This document shows positions 8,200 through 16,458 of a DNA stretch of 64,000 nt, piece by piece. Within the stretch, counting starts at the first letter, position 1. Every line of letters starts with the position of its first letter. Under the pieces are notes generated by a model. It saw only the letters and a program-made list of their open reading frames with translations. It made no database searches and was not told the DNA's origin. The DNA is from Rhizobiales bacterium CCH10-E5 (lineage in GTDB: Bacteria > Pseudomonadota > Alphaproteobacteria > Rhizobiales > Beijerinckiaceae): positions 24,523-88,522 of the forward strand of contig LSIG01000183.1 of NCBI GenBank assembly GCA_001556125.1, read 5' to 3'. Position numbers and translations under genes: made by a program.

Positions 8200-10803
8200 A
8201 TGGGCACGGATCGACTGAAACGCATGCTGGAACCCGGCTCGCTGGTGGTCGTCGCCCCGCCGGGCGCCGCGACAGGGCCACTTCTCGAAGGAGTTGTGGC
8301 GGAGGGTTTCGGCGGCCGCCGCTTCATCATGGGCCGGTCGGTGCCGGGCTTCGAGCCCGTGGCCGTGCTCGATGATCTGCCGGAGCCCGTCGATCTCGTC
8401 ATCGCCCCCGTCGATAGCGCGGCCGAGACCATCGCCGCGGCGGGTCGGCGCGGCTGCGCCGGTGTGCTGGTGGTGAACGGAGACCGCAGGGACGCGCCCG
8501 TCCTGGCGGAGGCGGCGCGCAAGGCGGGCGTGCGGCTGCTGGGCCCCGATTCCATGGGCCTCGTCGCGCCGCGTCTCCACCTCAATGCGAGCTTCGCCCC
8601 CTTCGTGCCGGGCGCCGGCAGCCTCGCGCTCGTGGCTCAGTCGAACTCCATCGCCGCGGGCATCCTCGCCTGGGCGGCGCGGCGCGAGGTCGGCTTTTCC
8701 GGCGTCGTCACGCTCGGCGCCGCCGCCGATGTCGACCTCGCCGATGCGCTCGACCATTTCGGCCAGGACGGCCGCACCCGTGCGATCCTGCTCGCGCTCG
8801 ACGAGGTCGAGGATGCGGCGCGCTTCCTCTCCTCGGCACGGGCCGCGGCGCGGCTGAAGCCGGTGCTGGTGCTCAAGGCCTGGCAGCCTTCCATCCGGAA
8901 CGGAGGGCTGACTCATGCCGGCCTGATCGTGACCTCCGACCGGGCCCATGACGCGGCCTTCCACCGCGCCGGCCTGCTGCGCGTCAACGATCTCGACGAG
9001 CTCTTCGCCGCGGCGGAAACGCTGGGCCGCAGCCGCCAGCTCGTCGGCGGGCGGCTGGCGATTGTCAGTAATGGCGCGGGGCTGGCTGCGCTGGCGGCCG
9101 GCCGCCTGAGGCAGCTGGGGGGGCGCCTCGCCCTGCGCGGCACCGACGCCGCCGAGGCCGGACAAGAGGCTATCGTCGAGGTCGCGACGGCCCAGGACTA
9201 TGCCAAGACGATCACCGCCCTGCTCGCCGATGGCGGCGTCGACGCGGTTCTGGCTGTCCATGCGCCGCATCGCCTCGCCGCGGCGGAAGCCTGTGCGGAG
9301 GCGGTCGTCACCGCTGCGCAGGATGCCGGACGCGGCAAGCTCGTCCTGGCGGCCTGGATCGGCGGTGACGAGGCGGTGGGCGCACGATTCGCCGCCGCCG
9401 GGCTGCCCTCCTTTGCCACCGGCGCGGAAGCGGTGGTCGGCTTCCAGCATTTGCTGCGCCATGCCCGCCTGCAGACAGAGCTGATGGCGACGCCGCCGGC
9501 CGCGGGCGAGGTGCCGCCGCCCGACCTCGCCCAGGCCCGAGCCATCATCGCCCGGGCCCTGGCCGAGGAGCGCGACTGGCTCGATGCCGGCGAGGTCTCG
9601 GCGCTGCTGGCGATTTATGGCGTTCCGGAGTTGAAGCCCGTGCTGGCGACGGATGTCGAGGCGGCGCTGGTCGTCGCCCGACCCTTCCTGTCATCGGGAC
9701 GCCCGGTCGCGCTGAAGATCGTCTCGCCCGACATCGTCCACAAATCCGATGTGGGCGGCGTCGCGCTCGATCTGGCGACCGAAGCCGCGATCCGCGAGGC
9801 GGCGCAGCGCATGCTGGCGCGGGTGGCGCAGGAGCGGCCGGGCGCGCGCATCACCGGTCTCGCCGTGCAGCCTATGGCGCAGCGCGCCAAGGCGCGCGAG
9901 CTCATCGTCGGCTTCGCCACCGATCCTTGCTTCGGCCCGGTCGTCGTCTTCGGCCGCGGCGGGACGGCCGCCGAGCTGATCGACGACAGCCACGCCGCCC
10001 TGCCGCCGCTCGATCTCGGCCTCGCCGAACGACTGATTGCCCGGACGCGTGTGTCGCGCGTGCTGGCCGCCTATCGCGATGTTCCGGCGGCGAAGCTGGA
10101 GGCGGTGGCGGCTGCCATCGTCGCCGTCGGCCAGATGGCGGTCGATTTGCCCGAAATCCGTGAGCTCGACCTCAACCCGCTGCTCGCCGACGAGACCGGC
10201 GTCATCGCCGTCGATGCCCGCATCATGCTGGAGCGTCGACCCGAGCAGCGTCGCCGTCCGGCGATCCGGCCCTATCCCGCCGCCTGGGCTAGGCCGATGG
10301 CCTTGCGCGGCGGCCGGACCTTCGATGTGCGGCCGATCCGGCCCGATGACGAGGGCGCCATCGCCGAGATGCTGAAGAAGGTTACGCCGGAGGATTTGCG
10401 CCTGCGCTTCTTCGCGCCGGTGAAGGCCTTCAGCCATGCCTTCCTCGCCCATCTGACGCAGCTCGACTACGCCCGCGCCATGGCCTTCGTGGCGCTGGAC
10501 GAGGCGGGGGAGGTTGCTGGCGTGGTGCGTCTCCATGCCGACATCGCCCATGAGGAGGCCGAATACGCCATCCTGCTGCGCTCCGACATGAAGGGGCTGG
10601 GGCTCGGCTGGAGCCTGATGACGCTGATCATCGACTGGGCGCGGGCCGAGGGGCTGAAGATCATCCGTAGCCAGGTCCTGGCCGAGAACACGCGCATGCT
10701 CGCGCTCTGCCGCCAGCTCGGTTTCGATATCGCCAATGATCCCGACGACACCGCGATCCGCATCGTCACGTTGCCTGTCGAGCCGGCTTCGCGCTCCAGC
10801 TGA
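8200..10803 (+). CDS. bifunctional acyl-CoA synthetase (NDP-forming)-like / GNAT acetyltransferase
   Basis: An 867-residue fusion resembling protein lysine acetyltransferases of the Pat/PatZ type. The order is an N-terminal CoA-binding Rossmann domain (from LEPGSLVVVAPP), a succinyl-CoA-ligase-like domain, an ATP-grasp domain near residues 440-690 (LKIVSPDIVHKSDVGGVAL, then ELDLNPLL) and a C-terminal GNAT domain from about residue 700 (VRPIRPDDEGAI ... GLGLGWSLM). Such proteins acetylate acetyl-CoA synthetase and other enzymes; the synthetase part is usually inactive or a sensor. ATG 8200 fits the family start; ATG 8152, with a GAGGG upstream, is an alternative adding 16 residues. Confidence 0.9.
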   Translation: MGTDRLKRMLEPGSLVVVAPPGAATGPLLEGVVAEGFGGRRFIMGRSVPGFEPVAVLDDLPEPVDLVIAPVDSAAETIAAAGRRGCAGVLVVNGDRRDAPVLAEAARKAGVRLLGPDSMGLVAPRLHLNASFAPFVPGAGSLALVAQSNSIAAGILAWAARREVGFSGVVTLGAAADVDLADALDHFGQDGRTRAILLALDEVEDAARFLSSARAAARLKPVLVLKAWQPSIRNGGLTHAGLIVTSDRAHDAAFHRAGLLRVNDLDELFAAAETLGRSRQLVGGRLAIVSNGAGLAALAAGRLRQLGGRLALRGTDAAEAGQEAIVEVATAQDYAKTITALLADGGVDAVLAVHAPHRLAAAEACAEAVVTAAQDAGRGKLVLAAWIGGDEAVGARFAAAGLPSFATGAEAVVGFQHLLRHARLQTELMATPPAAGEVPPPDLAQARAIIARALAEERDWLDAGEVSALLAIYGVPELKPVLATDVEAALVVARPFLSSGRPVALKIVSPDIVHKSDVGGVALDLATEAAIREAAQRMLARVAQERPGARITGLAVQPMAQRAKARELIVGFATDPCFGPVVVFGRGGTAAELIDDSHAALPPLDLGLAERLIARTRVSRVLAAYRDVPAAKLEAVAAAIVAVGQMAVDLPEIRELDLNPLLADETGVIAVDARIMLERRPEQRRRPAIRPYPAAWARPMALRGGRTFDVRPIRPDDEGAIAEMLKKVTPEDLRLRFFAPVKAFSHAFLAHLTQLDYARAMAFVALDEAGEVAGVVRLHADIAHEEAEYAILLRSDMKGLGLGWSLMTLIIDWARAEGLKIIRSQVLAENTRMLALCRQLGFDIANDPDDTAIRIVTLPVEPASRSS

Positions 10804-10922
10804 CCTCTCCGCCGCCTCTTTTTCGGGCGCGACTGCGGGGAACGCTCAGGGCGGATGATGGTTCACCCGAACGGCCCGCCGCCACGTCGCGGGCCGGACA
10901 TTCGGGATGGAGGACAGCCGCC

Positions 10923-11162
10923 ATGGAAGACGACAAAGCCCTCGCTGAGATCAGGAAGATCGCCTACCGCCTCTGGGTCGAGGATGGGCGCCCGGATGGC
11001 GAGGATCGCCGGCACTGGGATCGCGCCAAGGAAATTTGGGCCTTTGAGCATGCCGGCGAGGAGCCTGCAGCGATGGAGACGGAGACACAGCCGCAGCGGT
11101 CCACGGCGCCCTCGCGCCGTCGCGGCTCGCGCGGCCTTCCGGCGCCGGGCCTTGGCGGCTGA
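10923..11162 (+). CDS. DUF2934 domain-containing small protein
   Basis: A 79-residue protein whose first 40 residues match the DUF2934 pattern (IRKIAYRLWVEDGRPDGEDR followed by HWDRAKEIW), a short helical module of unknown function common in Hyphomicrobiales. The remainder is a low-complexity basic tail rich in Arg, Ser and Pro. A GGAGGACAGCC ribosome site precedes ATG 10923. It stands alone between the GNAT fusion and the molybdoenzyme operon. No function can be assigned. Confidence 0.8.
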   Translation: MEDDKALAEIRKIAYRLWVEDGRPDGEDRRHWDRAKEIWAFEHAGEEPAAMETETQPQRSTAPSRRRGSRGLPAPGLGG

Positions 11163-11462
11163 CGAAGAGGATCACGTTGCCGTGATTCCGGCGCGGTTCG
11201 CCATTCGGTTCGCGCCAACGTTTCGTTCTCCCAAATCAAGCGCCGACACGGAAAATTGGCTGTGTCGGCACCAGACGCACGAACGATCGCCCCCTCACGC
11301 CGCGTGATCGGGGCTGCCGTCGCGGTTGGCTTGCGGCCGCAACTGAGCTTCACTCTGTTCCAATTCAAGTCTGACCGGTGTGCCAAGGGCGCTTCGCCGG
11401 TCCAGCGGCGAGGCGCGTGGGCACTCTCGCCGCCCTTCTTGATCCGAACCGGGAGGTCGACG
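11163..11462. other. 300-base non-coding region upstream of the molybdoenzyme operon
   Basis: I see no convincing gene here. It holds a weak hairpin (GGCGCG at 11191-11196 with CGCGCC at 11212-11217) after the DUF2934 gene, without a T-run, and the ribosome site GGGAGG at 11451-11456 for the next gene. The promoter of the iorA-iorB-sox operon is probably here, but no clear -35/-10 pair stands out. Confidence 0.5.
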
Positions 11463-11930
11463 GTGGCGAAGCTCAATGTGAACGGCAAGATCATCGACGT
11501 CGAGGCGGCCGGCGACACGCCGCTGCTCTGGGTCATCCGCGAGCAGATCGGGCTCACGGGCACGAAATATGGCTGCGGCGTGGCCCAGTGTGGTGCCTGC
11601 ACGGTGCATATCGATGGCGTCGCGACACGCTCCTGCGCGCTGCCCCTCGACTCCGTCACCGTCGAGCAGAAGATCGTCACCATCGAAGGCCTCTCCCCCG
11701 ACGGCACGCATCCGGTGCAGCAGGCCTGGATCAAGCACGACGTCCCGCAATGCGGCTTCTGCCAGAGCGGCATGATCATGGCGACCGCCGCCCTCCTGCA
11801 GGCCAATCCCAAGGCGACCGAGGCCGACATCGCCGCCGAGATCACCAATATCTGCCGCTGCGGCACCTATGCGCGGGTCAAGACCGCGATCCTCGACGTC
11901 GTCGCGGGTGGAACCCTCGGCCGCGGCTGA
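11463..11930 (+). CDS. (2Fe-2S)-binding subunit of molybdenum hydroxylase, IorA-like
   Basis: A 155-residue small subunit of the xanthine-oxidase family. It carries two iron-sulfur cluster motifs: a plant-type set (Cys38, 43, 46 and 58, in YGCGVAQCGAC) and the C-terminal helical set (Cys97, 100, 131 and 133, in CGFCQSG and CRCGTY). This matches isoquinoline 1-oxidoreductase alpha and other two-subunit aldehyde dehydrogenases. GTG 11463 is chosen as start because GGGAGG lies 6 bases upstream. It is followed 89 bases later by the large molybdopterin subunit, its predicted partner. Confidence 0.92.
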   Translation: MAKLNVNGKIIDVEAAGDTPLLWVIREQIGLTGTKYGCGVAQCGACTVHIDGVATRSCALPLDSVTVEQKIVTIEGLSPDGTHPVQQAWIKHDVPQCGFCQSGMIMATAALLQANPKATEADIAAEITNICRCGTYARVKTAILDVVAGGTLGRG

Positions 11931-12019
11931 CCTCGCCTCGCTTCCTTTCCCCGCGGGGTCGAGGCCGGTGCGATCGTCGCCCGCCGCCTCCCTCGCGCCA
12001 ACCTGATCCGGAGGACGAC

Positions 12020-14218
12020 ATGACGACCCTCTCTGCCCATCAGCCTTCCAACGGTCCGGCACTCTCCCGCCGCAGCCTGCTCGCCGGTTCCGCCGCCGCG
12101 GCCGGCGCCTTCAGCTTCGGCTTCGCCATTCCTTTCGGCGCGGCCAACGCGCAGGGCGCCGTCCCGGAGATCAACGCCTGGGTCGTCGTCCATCCCGACG
12201 ACAAGGTGGTGATCCGCATCGCCCGCTCCGAGATGGGGCAGGGCACCCTGACCGGCCTCGCCCAGCTCGTCGCCGAGGAGTTGAACTGCGACTGGTCGAA
12301 GGTGACGACCGAATATCCGACGCCCGGCCAGAATGTCGCCCGCAACCGCATCTGGGGCAATTTCTCGACCGGCGGCAGCCGCGGCATCCGCGAGAGCCAC
12401 GAATATGTCCGCAAGGGCGGCGCTGCGGCCCGCACCATGCTGATCCAGGCGGCCGCCAATGAGTGGAAGGTGCCGGCCACCGAATGCACCGCCGAGAAGA
12501 GCGTCATCACCCACAAGGCCTCCGGCCGTTCGCTGCGCTACGGGCAGGTCGCCGCCGCGGCGGCGAAGCTCGAGGCGCCCAAGGACGTGGCGCTGAAGGA
12601 TCCCAAGGACTGGATCATCGCCGGCAAGCCGCTGCCGCGGCTGGATACGGTCGACAAGACCAACGGCGCCAAGATCTACGGCATGGACTTCAAGCTGCCG
12701 GGGATGCTCAACGCCGCGATCAAGGACTGCCCCGTCTTCGGCGGCAAGGTGAAGAGCTTCGACGCGGCCAAGATCAAGGACATGCCGGGCGTGAAGCATG
12801 TCCTGCCCGTCGGCGACAGCGCCGTGGCGGTCGTGGCCGACACCTGGTGGCGCGCCAAGACCGCGCTCGATGCGCTGCCGATCGTCTGGGACGAAGGCCA
12901 GCACGCGAATGTCTCCAGCGAGAGCCTCGCCGCCTGGCTGAAGGAGGGGCTCGATGCGCCCCAGGCCGTCGTCGGCAACCAGAACGGCGATGTGAAGGCC
13001 GCGATCGCCGGTGCCGCGCGCACCATCGAGGCGGTCTACTCCTACCCCTTTCAGAACCATGCCTGCATGGAGACGATGAACGCGACCGCGCTCTACACGC
13101 CCGAGAAATGCGAGGTCTGGACGCCGACGCAGAATGGCGAGGCGGCGCTGGCCGCGGCCGCGGAAGCCTCCGGCCTGCCGATCGCGAAATGCGAGGCCTA
13201 CAAGATCGATCTCGGCGGCGGCTTCGGCCGGCGCGGCGCGGTGCATGACTGGGTCCGCCAGGTCGTCGCCATCGCCAAGCAGATCCCGGGCACGCCGGTG
13301 AAGCTGATCTGGTCGCGCGAGGAGGACATGCTGCATGGCCGCTTCCACCCGCTGACCCAGTGCAAGATGACCGGCGCGCTCGACAAGGACGGCAATCTGA
13401 CCGGCCTGCATATGCGCATCTCGGGCCAGTCCATCGTCGCGGGCATCTTCCCGCAGAACATCCAGAACGGCCGCGACCCGGTCGTCTTCCAGGGGCTGAA
13501 CGCCTCGGGGCCGGAAGCCTCGATCGGTTACACCATCCCCAACCTGCTGATCGACCACGCCATGCGCAACCCGCATGTGCCGCCGGGCTTTTGGCGCGGC
13601 GTCAACCTGAACCAGAACGCGATCTATCTCGAGTCCTTCATCGACGAGCTGGCCCATGCCGCCGGCAGGGACCCGCTCGAGTTCCGCCGGGCCCTGATGA
13701 AGAACCACCCCAAGCATCTCGCCGTGCTCAATGCCGCGGCCGAGAAGGCGGGCTGGGGCAAGCCGCTGCCGGCCGGCGTCTTCCGGGGCATCTGCCAGAC
13801 CATGGGCTTCGGCGCCTATGTTGCGGCGGTGGCCGAGGTCTCGGTCGCCGATGACGGCAAGCTCAAGATCCACCGCATCGTCGCGGCGACCGATCCGGGC
13901 CATGTCGTCAACCCGGCGCAGGTCGAGCGCCAGATCGAGGGCTCCTTCGTCTACGGGCTTTCGGCCGCGCTCTACGGCGAGATCACGATCAAGGGCGGGC
14001 GCGTCGAGCAGGAGAACTTCGACACCTATGAGGTGATGCGGCTGGAGGCGATGCCCGCGGTCGAGACGGTGCTGGTGCCGTCGGGCGGCTTCTGGGGCGG
14101 CGTCGGCGAGCCGACGATCGCGGTCGCGGCGCCCGCCGTGCTGAACGCGATCTTCGCCGCCACCGGCAAGCGCATCCGCAACCTGCCGCTCAAGAACGCC
14201 GATCTGAAGAAGGCGTGA
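12020..14218 (+). CDS. molybdopterin-binding subunit, IorB-like aldehyde/isoquinoline oxidoreductase
   Basis: A 732-residue molybdenum hydroxylase large subunit of the IorB/two-subunit aldehyde dehydrogenase class. A twin-arginine signal (SRRSLLAGSAAAAGA, residues 16-30) precedes the mature protein, so the enzyme is predicted to be exported folded, with its small subunit carried along. The motif RSEMGQGTLTGLAQLVAEEL, the segment LGGGFGRRG and the C-terminal GGVGEP with the likely catalytic glutamate near residue 697 are present. ATG 12020 follows GGAGGACGAC. Its stop overlaps the soxX-like start as GTGA, so electrons may pass to that periplasmic cytochrome. The substrate is unknown. Confidence 0.92.
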   Translation: MTTLSAHQPSNGPALSRRSLLAGSAAAAGAFSFGFAIPFGAANAQGAVPEINAWVVVHPDDKVVIRIARSEMGQGTLTGLAQLVAEELNCDWSKVTTEYPTPGQNVARNRIWGNFSTGGSRGIRESHEYVRKGGAAARTMLIQAAANEWKVPATECTAEKSVITHKASGRSLRYGQVAAAAAKLEAPKDVALKDPKDWIIAGKPLPRLDTVDKTNGAKIYGMDFKLPGMLNAAIKDCPVFGGKVKSFDAAKIKDMPGVKHVLPVGDSAVAVVADTWWRAKTALDALPIVWDEGQHANVSSESLAAWLKEGLDAPQAVVGNQNGDVKAAIAGAARTIEAVYSYPFQNHACMETMNATALYTPEKCEVWTPTQNGEAALAAAAEASGLPIAKCEAYKIDLGGGFGRRGAVHDWVRQVVAIAKQIPGTPVKLIWSREEDMLHGRFHPLTQCKMTGALDKDGNLTGLHMRISGQSIVAGIFPQNIQNGRDPVVFQGLNASGPEASIGYTIPNLLIDHAMRNPHVPPGFWRGVNLNQNAIYLESFIDELAHAAGRDPLEFRRALMKNHPKHLAVLNAAAEKAGWGKPLPAGVFRGICQTMGFGAYVAAVAEVSVADDGKLKIHRIVAATDPGHVVNPAQVERQIEGSFVYGLSAALYGEITIKGGRVEQENFDTYEVMRLEAMPAVETVLVPSGGFWGGVGEPTIAVAAPAVLNAIFAATGKRIRNLPLKNADLKKA

Positions 14219-14667
14219 GCAGGACCGGCATGCGGGCGCGGCTCGGGTTGGGCGCAGCGCTGCTGGCCGTCTCACCCGCCGCCGCGCTCGAACCCTTCGC
14301 GGTCGTCGGCGACGCGATTCCAGCGCCGCTCGGCGGTCTCGCCGGAGATGTCCGGCGCGGCGAGGCGCTGGTGCGGGATCGCGAGCGCGGCAACTGCCTG
14401 ATCTGCCACCGGGGCGCGGACCCGTCCGAGCCCTTCCAGGGCAATATCGGGCCGCCGCTCGCCGGCGTCGGTGCGCGGCTCGAGGCCGGCCAGATCAGGC
14501 TGCGGCTGGTCGACGCCTCGCTTTTGAACCCGCAGACCGTGATGCCGCCCTATTTCCGGACGGAAAACCTGCAGGATGTCGCCCCGGCCTTCCGGGGCAA
14601 GCCGGCCCTCTCGGCCCAGGAGATCGAGGATGTCGTCAGCTATCTCGCCACGCTCCGCGCGCAGTGA
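14215..14667 (+). CDS. soxX: monoheme cytochrome c, SoxX family
   Basis: A 150-residue periplasmic cytochrome. An N-terminal signal (RARLGLGAALLAVSPAAAL) precedes the mature chain, the heme site CLICH is at residues 61-65, and the likely distal ligand is Met110 in NPQTVMPPYF. Both are SoxX hallmarks. In the Sox pathway SoxX pairs with SoxA to attach thiosulfate sulfur to SoxY. The GTG start overlaps the stop of the molybdenum-hydroxylase gene, an unusual linkage. An in-frame ATG at 14230 would also give a usable signal peptide. Confidence 0.93.
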   Translation: MSRTGMRARLGLGAALLAVSPAAALEPFAVVGDAIPAPLGGLAGDVRRGEALVRDRERGNCLICHRGADPSEPFQGNIGPPLAGVGARLEAGQIRLRLVDASLLNPQTVMPPYFRTENLQDVAPAFRGKPALSAQEIEDVVSYLATLRAQ

Positions 14668-15124
14668 TGCCGGGATCGACCGGCGCAGCCTGATGGCGGG
14701 TACGGCGGCCGGGCTGGTGGCCGCCGGGCTTCCGCTCCCGGCTGTCGCCGACACGCCGCCGGAGCTCGCACAGCTCATTGCCCGCGTCACCGAAGGCGCG
14801 GTTCCGGAGCGTGCCCGCATCACCCTCGACATCCCGGCCCTCGCCGAAAACGGCAATGCGGTGGATACCCGCATCCGCATCGAAAGCCCGATGACGCAGG
14901 CCGACCATGTCCGCTGGATTCATCTCATCGCCGAGAAGAACCCGTTCCCCGACATGGCGCGCTTCCATCTCGGCCCCCGCGCGGGCCGCGCCGATGTCTC
15001 GACGACGCTGCGGATCGCGCAGTCCCAGAAGGTCGCGGCGGTGGCGGCTCTGAGCGACGGCCGCTTCCTCCTCGCGGAGGCGGATATCGTGGTGACGCTG
15101 AGCGCCTGCATCGACGGCGGCTGA
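14630..15124 (+). CDS. SoxY-like sulfur carrier with non-canonical C-terminal arm
   Basis: A 164-residue SoxY-family protein with a Tat signal (DRRSLMAGTAAGLVAAG). Classical SoxY ends in GGCGG, whose cysteine carries the sulfur adduct. This protein ends in LSACIDGG, with Cys160 five residues from the end and no glycine before it. I recall that NCBI names a 'SoxY-related AACIE arm protein' family, and this fits that description. ATG 14630 lies inside soxX (38-base overlap), preceded by a GGAGATCGAGG ribosome site, and is the only upstream start giving a full Tat signal. It may carry a substrate other than thiosulfate sulfur. Confidence 0.87.
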   Translation: MSSAISPRSARSDAGIDRRSLMAGTAAGLVAAGLPLPAVADTPPELAQLIARVTEGAVPERARITLDIPALAENGNAVDTRIRIESPMTQADHVRWIHLIAEKNPFPDMARFHLGPRAGRADVSTTLRIAQSQKVAAVAALSDGRFLLAEADIVVTLSACIDGG

Positions 15125-15135
15125 GGAGGCCGATC

Positions 15136-15459
15136 ATGAGCTTCAATGCCCGCATCAGCCTGCCGGCCCAGGCCAAGGCCGGCGAGATCGTCGAGATCAA
15201 GGTGCTCACCCGCCATCCGATGGACCGTGGCGGCCAATCCGACGGCAAGGGCGGCACGGTGCCGCGCAAGATCCTCAACCGGCTGACCGCGACCTATGCC
15301 GGCGAGACGATCTTCCGCCTCGACATGCACACCGGCGTCGCCGCCAACCCCTTCGTCTCCTTCACGACGCGGGCGATCGAAACCGGCGACATCGTCTTCG
15401 AATGGCGCGAGGACGGCGGCGCAACCTACACCCGCACCGCCCGGCTGACCGTGACGTGA
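15136..15459 (+). CDS. soxZ: SoxZ family protein
   Basis: A 107-residue SoxZ-like immunoglobulin-fold protein without signal peptide, expected to dimerise with the SoxY-like carrier and be co-exported through the SoxY Tat signal. Family segments are visible: KAGEIVEIKVLTRHPMDRG, FRLDMHTGVAANPF and FEWREDGG. The ribosome site GAGGAGGCC precedes ATG 15136, 11 bases after the SoxY-like stop. Length equals the family norm. Confidence 0.93.
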   Translation: MSFNARISLPAQAKAGEIVEIKVLTRHPMDRGGQSDGKGGTVPRKILNRLTATYAGETIFRLDMHTGVAANPFVSFTTRAIETGDIVFEWREDGGATYTRTARLTVT

Positions 15460-15490
15460 GGGAGGCGCTTTCGAATTTGCTCCACCGCGG

Positions 15491-15596
15491 GTCATCCCGG
15501 GCGACCGAAGGGAGACCCGGGATCCATTCCGGAACGCCTGTCCGGATGGGCTCAGGCATGGATCCCGGATCTCCGCTGCGCTGCGTCCGGGACGAC
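15491..15596. repeat. REP-like imperfect palindrome
   Basis: Arms 15491-15526 and 15558-15596 form a long imperfect inverted repeat, with cores GTCATCCCGGGCGACCGAAG and its near-complement ending TGCGTCCGGGACGAC. From memory this resembles a second common dispersed palindrome of Bradyrhizobium/Bosea-type genomes. The element lies between soxZ and soxA, and its right arm contains the most plausible start codon of soxA (ATG 15558). Confidence 0.8.
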
Positions 15597-16370
15597 CGGC
15601 CCGGTTCGGCCGCGCTCGGGTTCGTGGTCGTGGTCATCTGTCTCGTTCTCCAGACATCCGCTGCCCTCGCCGAAATCCGCTCAGGCTCCGACTTCCTCTC
15701 GCCCGAACTGCGCCGGCAGCAGGCCGACGAGACGCGCAATCCCGGCTTCTTCTGGGTCGAGCAGGGGCGCGAACTGTTCACGCGCCGGCCGGCGGGCGAT
15801 GGGCAGGCCTGCATCGGCTGCCATTTCGAGCCGCAGCAGAGCCTGCGCGGGGCTGCCACGCGCTACCCGCAGGTCGATGCCGCCACCGGCCGGCTGATGA
15901 ACCTCGAAGGCCGGATCGAGCAATGCCGGGCCGAGCGGCAGGGCCAGCCCGTCTTCGGCTATGAGTCGCCGGAACTGCTCTCTCTGACGGCCTATCTCGC
16001 CTCGCTCTCGCGCGGCCTGCCGATGCAGGTCACGACCGACGGGCCGGCGAAGCCCTTCTACGAGGCGGGCAAGGCGTTCTTCGAGCGCCGGCAGGGCCAG
16101 CTCAACCTCTCCTGCCAGCAGTGCCATGACGGGCTCGTCGGCCAGAAGCTGCGGGGCGACACGATCAGCCATGGCGCCGGCACCGGCTACCCGGCCTACC
16201 GCCTGGAATGGAACGATGTCGGCTCGCTGCACCGGCGCCTGCGGGCCTGCTCGCTCGGCGTGCGCGCGACGCAGTTCGAGGCGGGCGGGCCGGAATATCT
16301 CGCGCTGGAGCTCTTCCTCGCCGCCCGCGCGAGAGGCCTTCCCGTCGAGACGCCAGCCATGCGGCGCTGA
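15558..16370 (+). CDS. soxA: diheme cytochrome c, SoxA family
   Basis: A 270-residue protein with two heme sites, CIGCH (residues 85-89) and CQQCH (186-190), plus Cys123 and Cys231 in positions expected for the unusual cysteine axial ligands of diheme SoxA. A hydrophobic export segment lies at about 20-38 (GFVVVVICLVLQTSAALAE). The start is uncertain: ATG 15558 and ATG 15546 both lie in a palindromic repeat and neither has a strong ribosome site. SoxA with SoxX normally conjugates sulfur compounds to the SoxYZ cysteine. No soxB or soxCD follows, so a complete thiosulfate-oxidising Sox system is not encoded here. Confidence 0.88.
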   Translation: MDPGSPLRCVRDDRPGSAALGFVVVVICLVLQTSAALAEIRSGSDFLSPELRRQQADETRNPGFFWVEQGRELFTRRPAGDGQACIGCHFEPQQSLRGAATRYPQVDAATGRLMNLEGRIEQCRAERQGQPVFGYESPELLSLTAYLASLSRGLPMQVTTDGPAKPFYEAGKAFFERRQGQLNLSCQQCHDGLVGQKLRGDTISHGAGTGYPAYRLEWNDVGSLHRRLRACSLGVRATQFEAGGPEYLALELFLAARARGLPVETPAMRR

Positions 16371-16458
16371 TCGGTCTAGCCCGGGTCCCGTCATCGCCCT
16401 GTCATGGACCGGTCGTCACAAGCGGTGACGATCCTGTTTCAGCGGGTTTCCCCGGCCG

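Noticed and set aside
6029..8218. Long plus-strand open frame (729 codons) opposite the GGT and SelO genes
   Set aside because: It is antisense to two well-recognised families, is Arg/Ala/His-rich, and has no recognisable domain; a product of high GC at third codon positions.
11867..14275. Minus-strand open frame of about 800 codons opposite the IorB-like gene
   Set aside because: Shadow of a clear molybdoenzyme gene; composition is Asp/Arg/Gly-rich with no family motifs.
14215..16370. A classical thiosulfate-oxidising Sox system
   Set aside because: soxB and soxCD are missing and the SoxY arm lacks GGCGG, so calling it a full Sox pathway would overstate the evidence.
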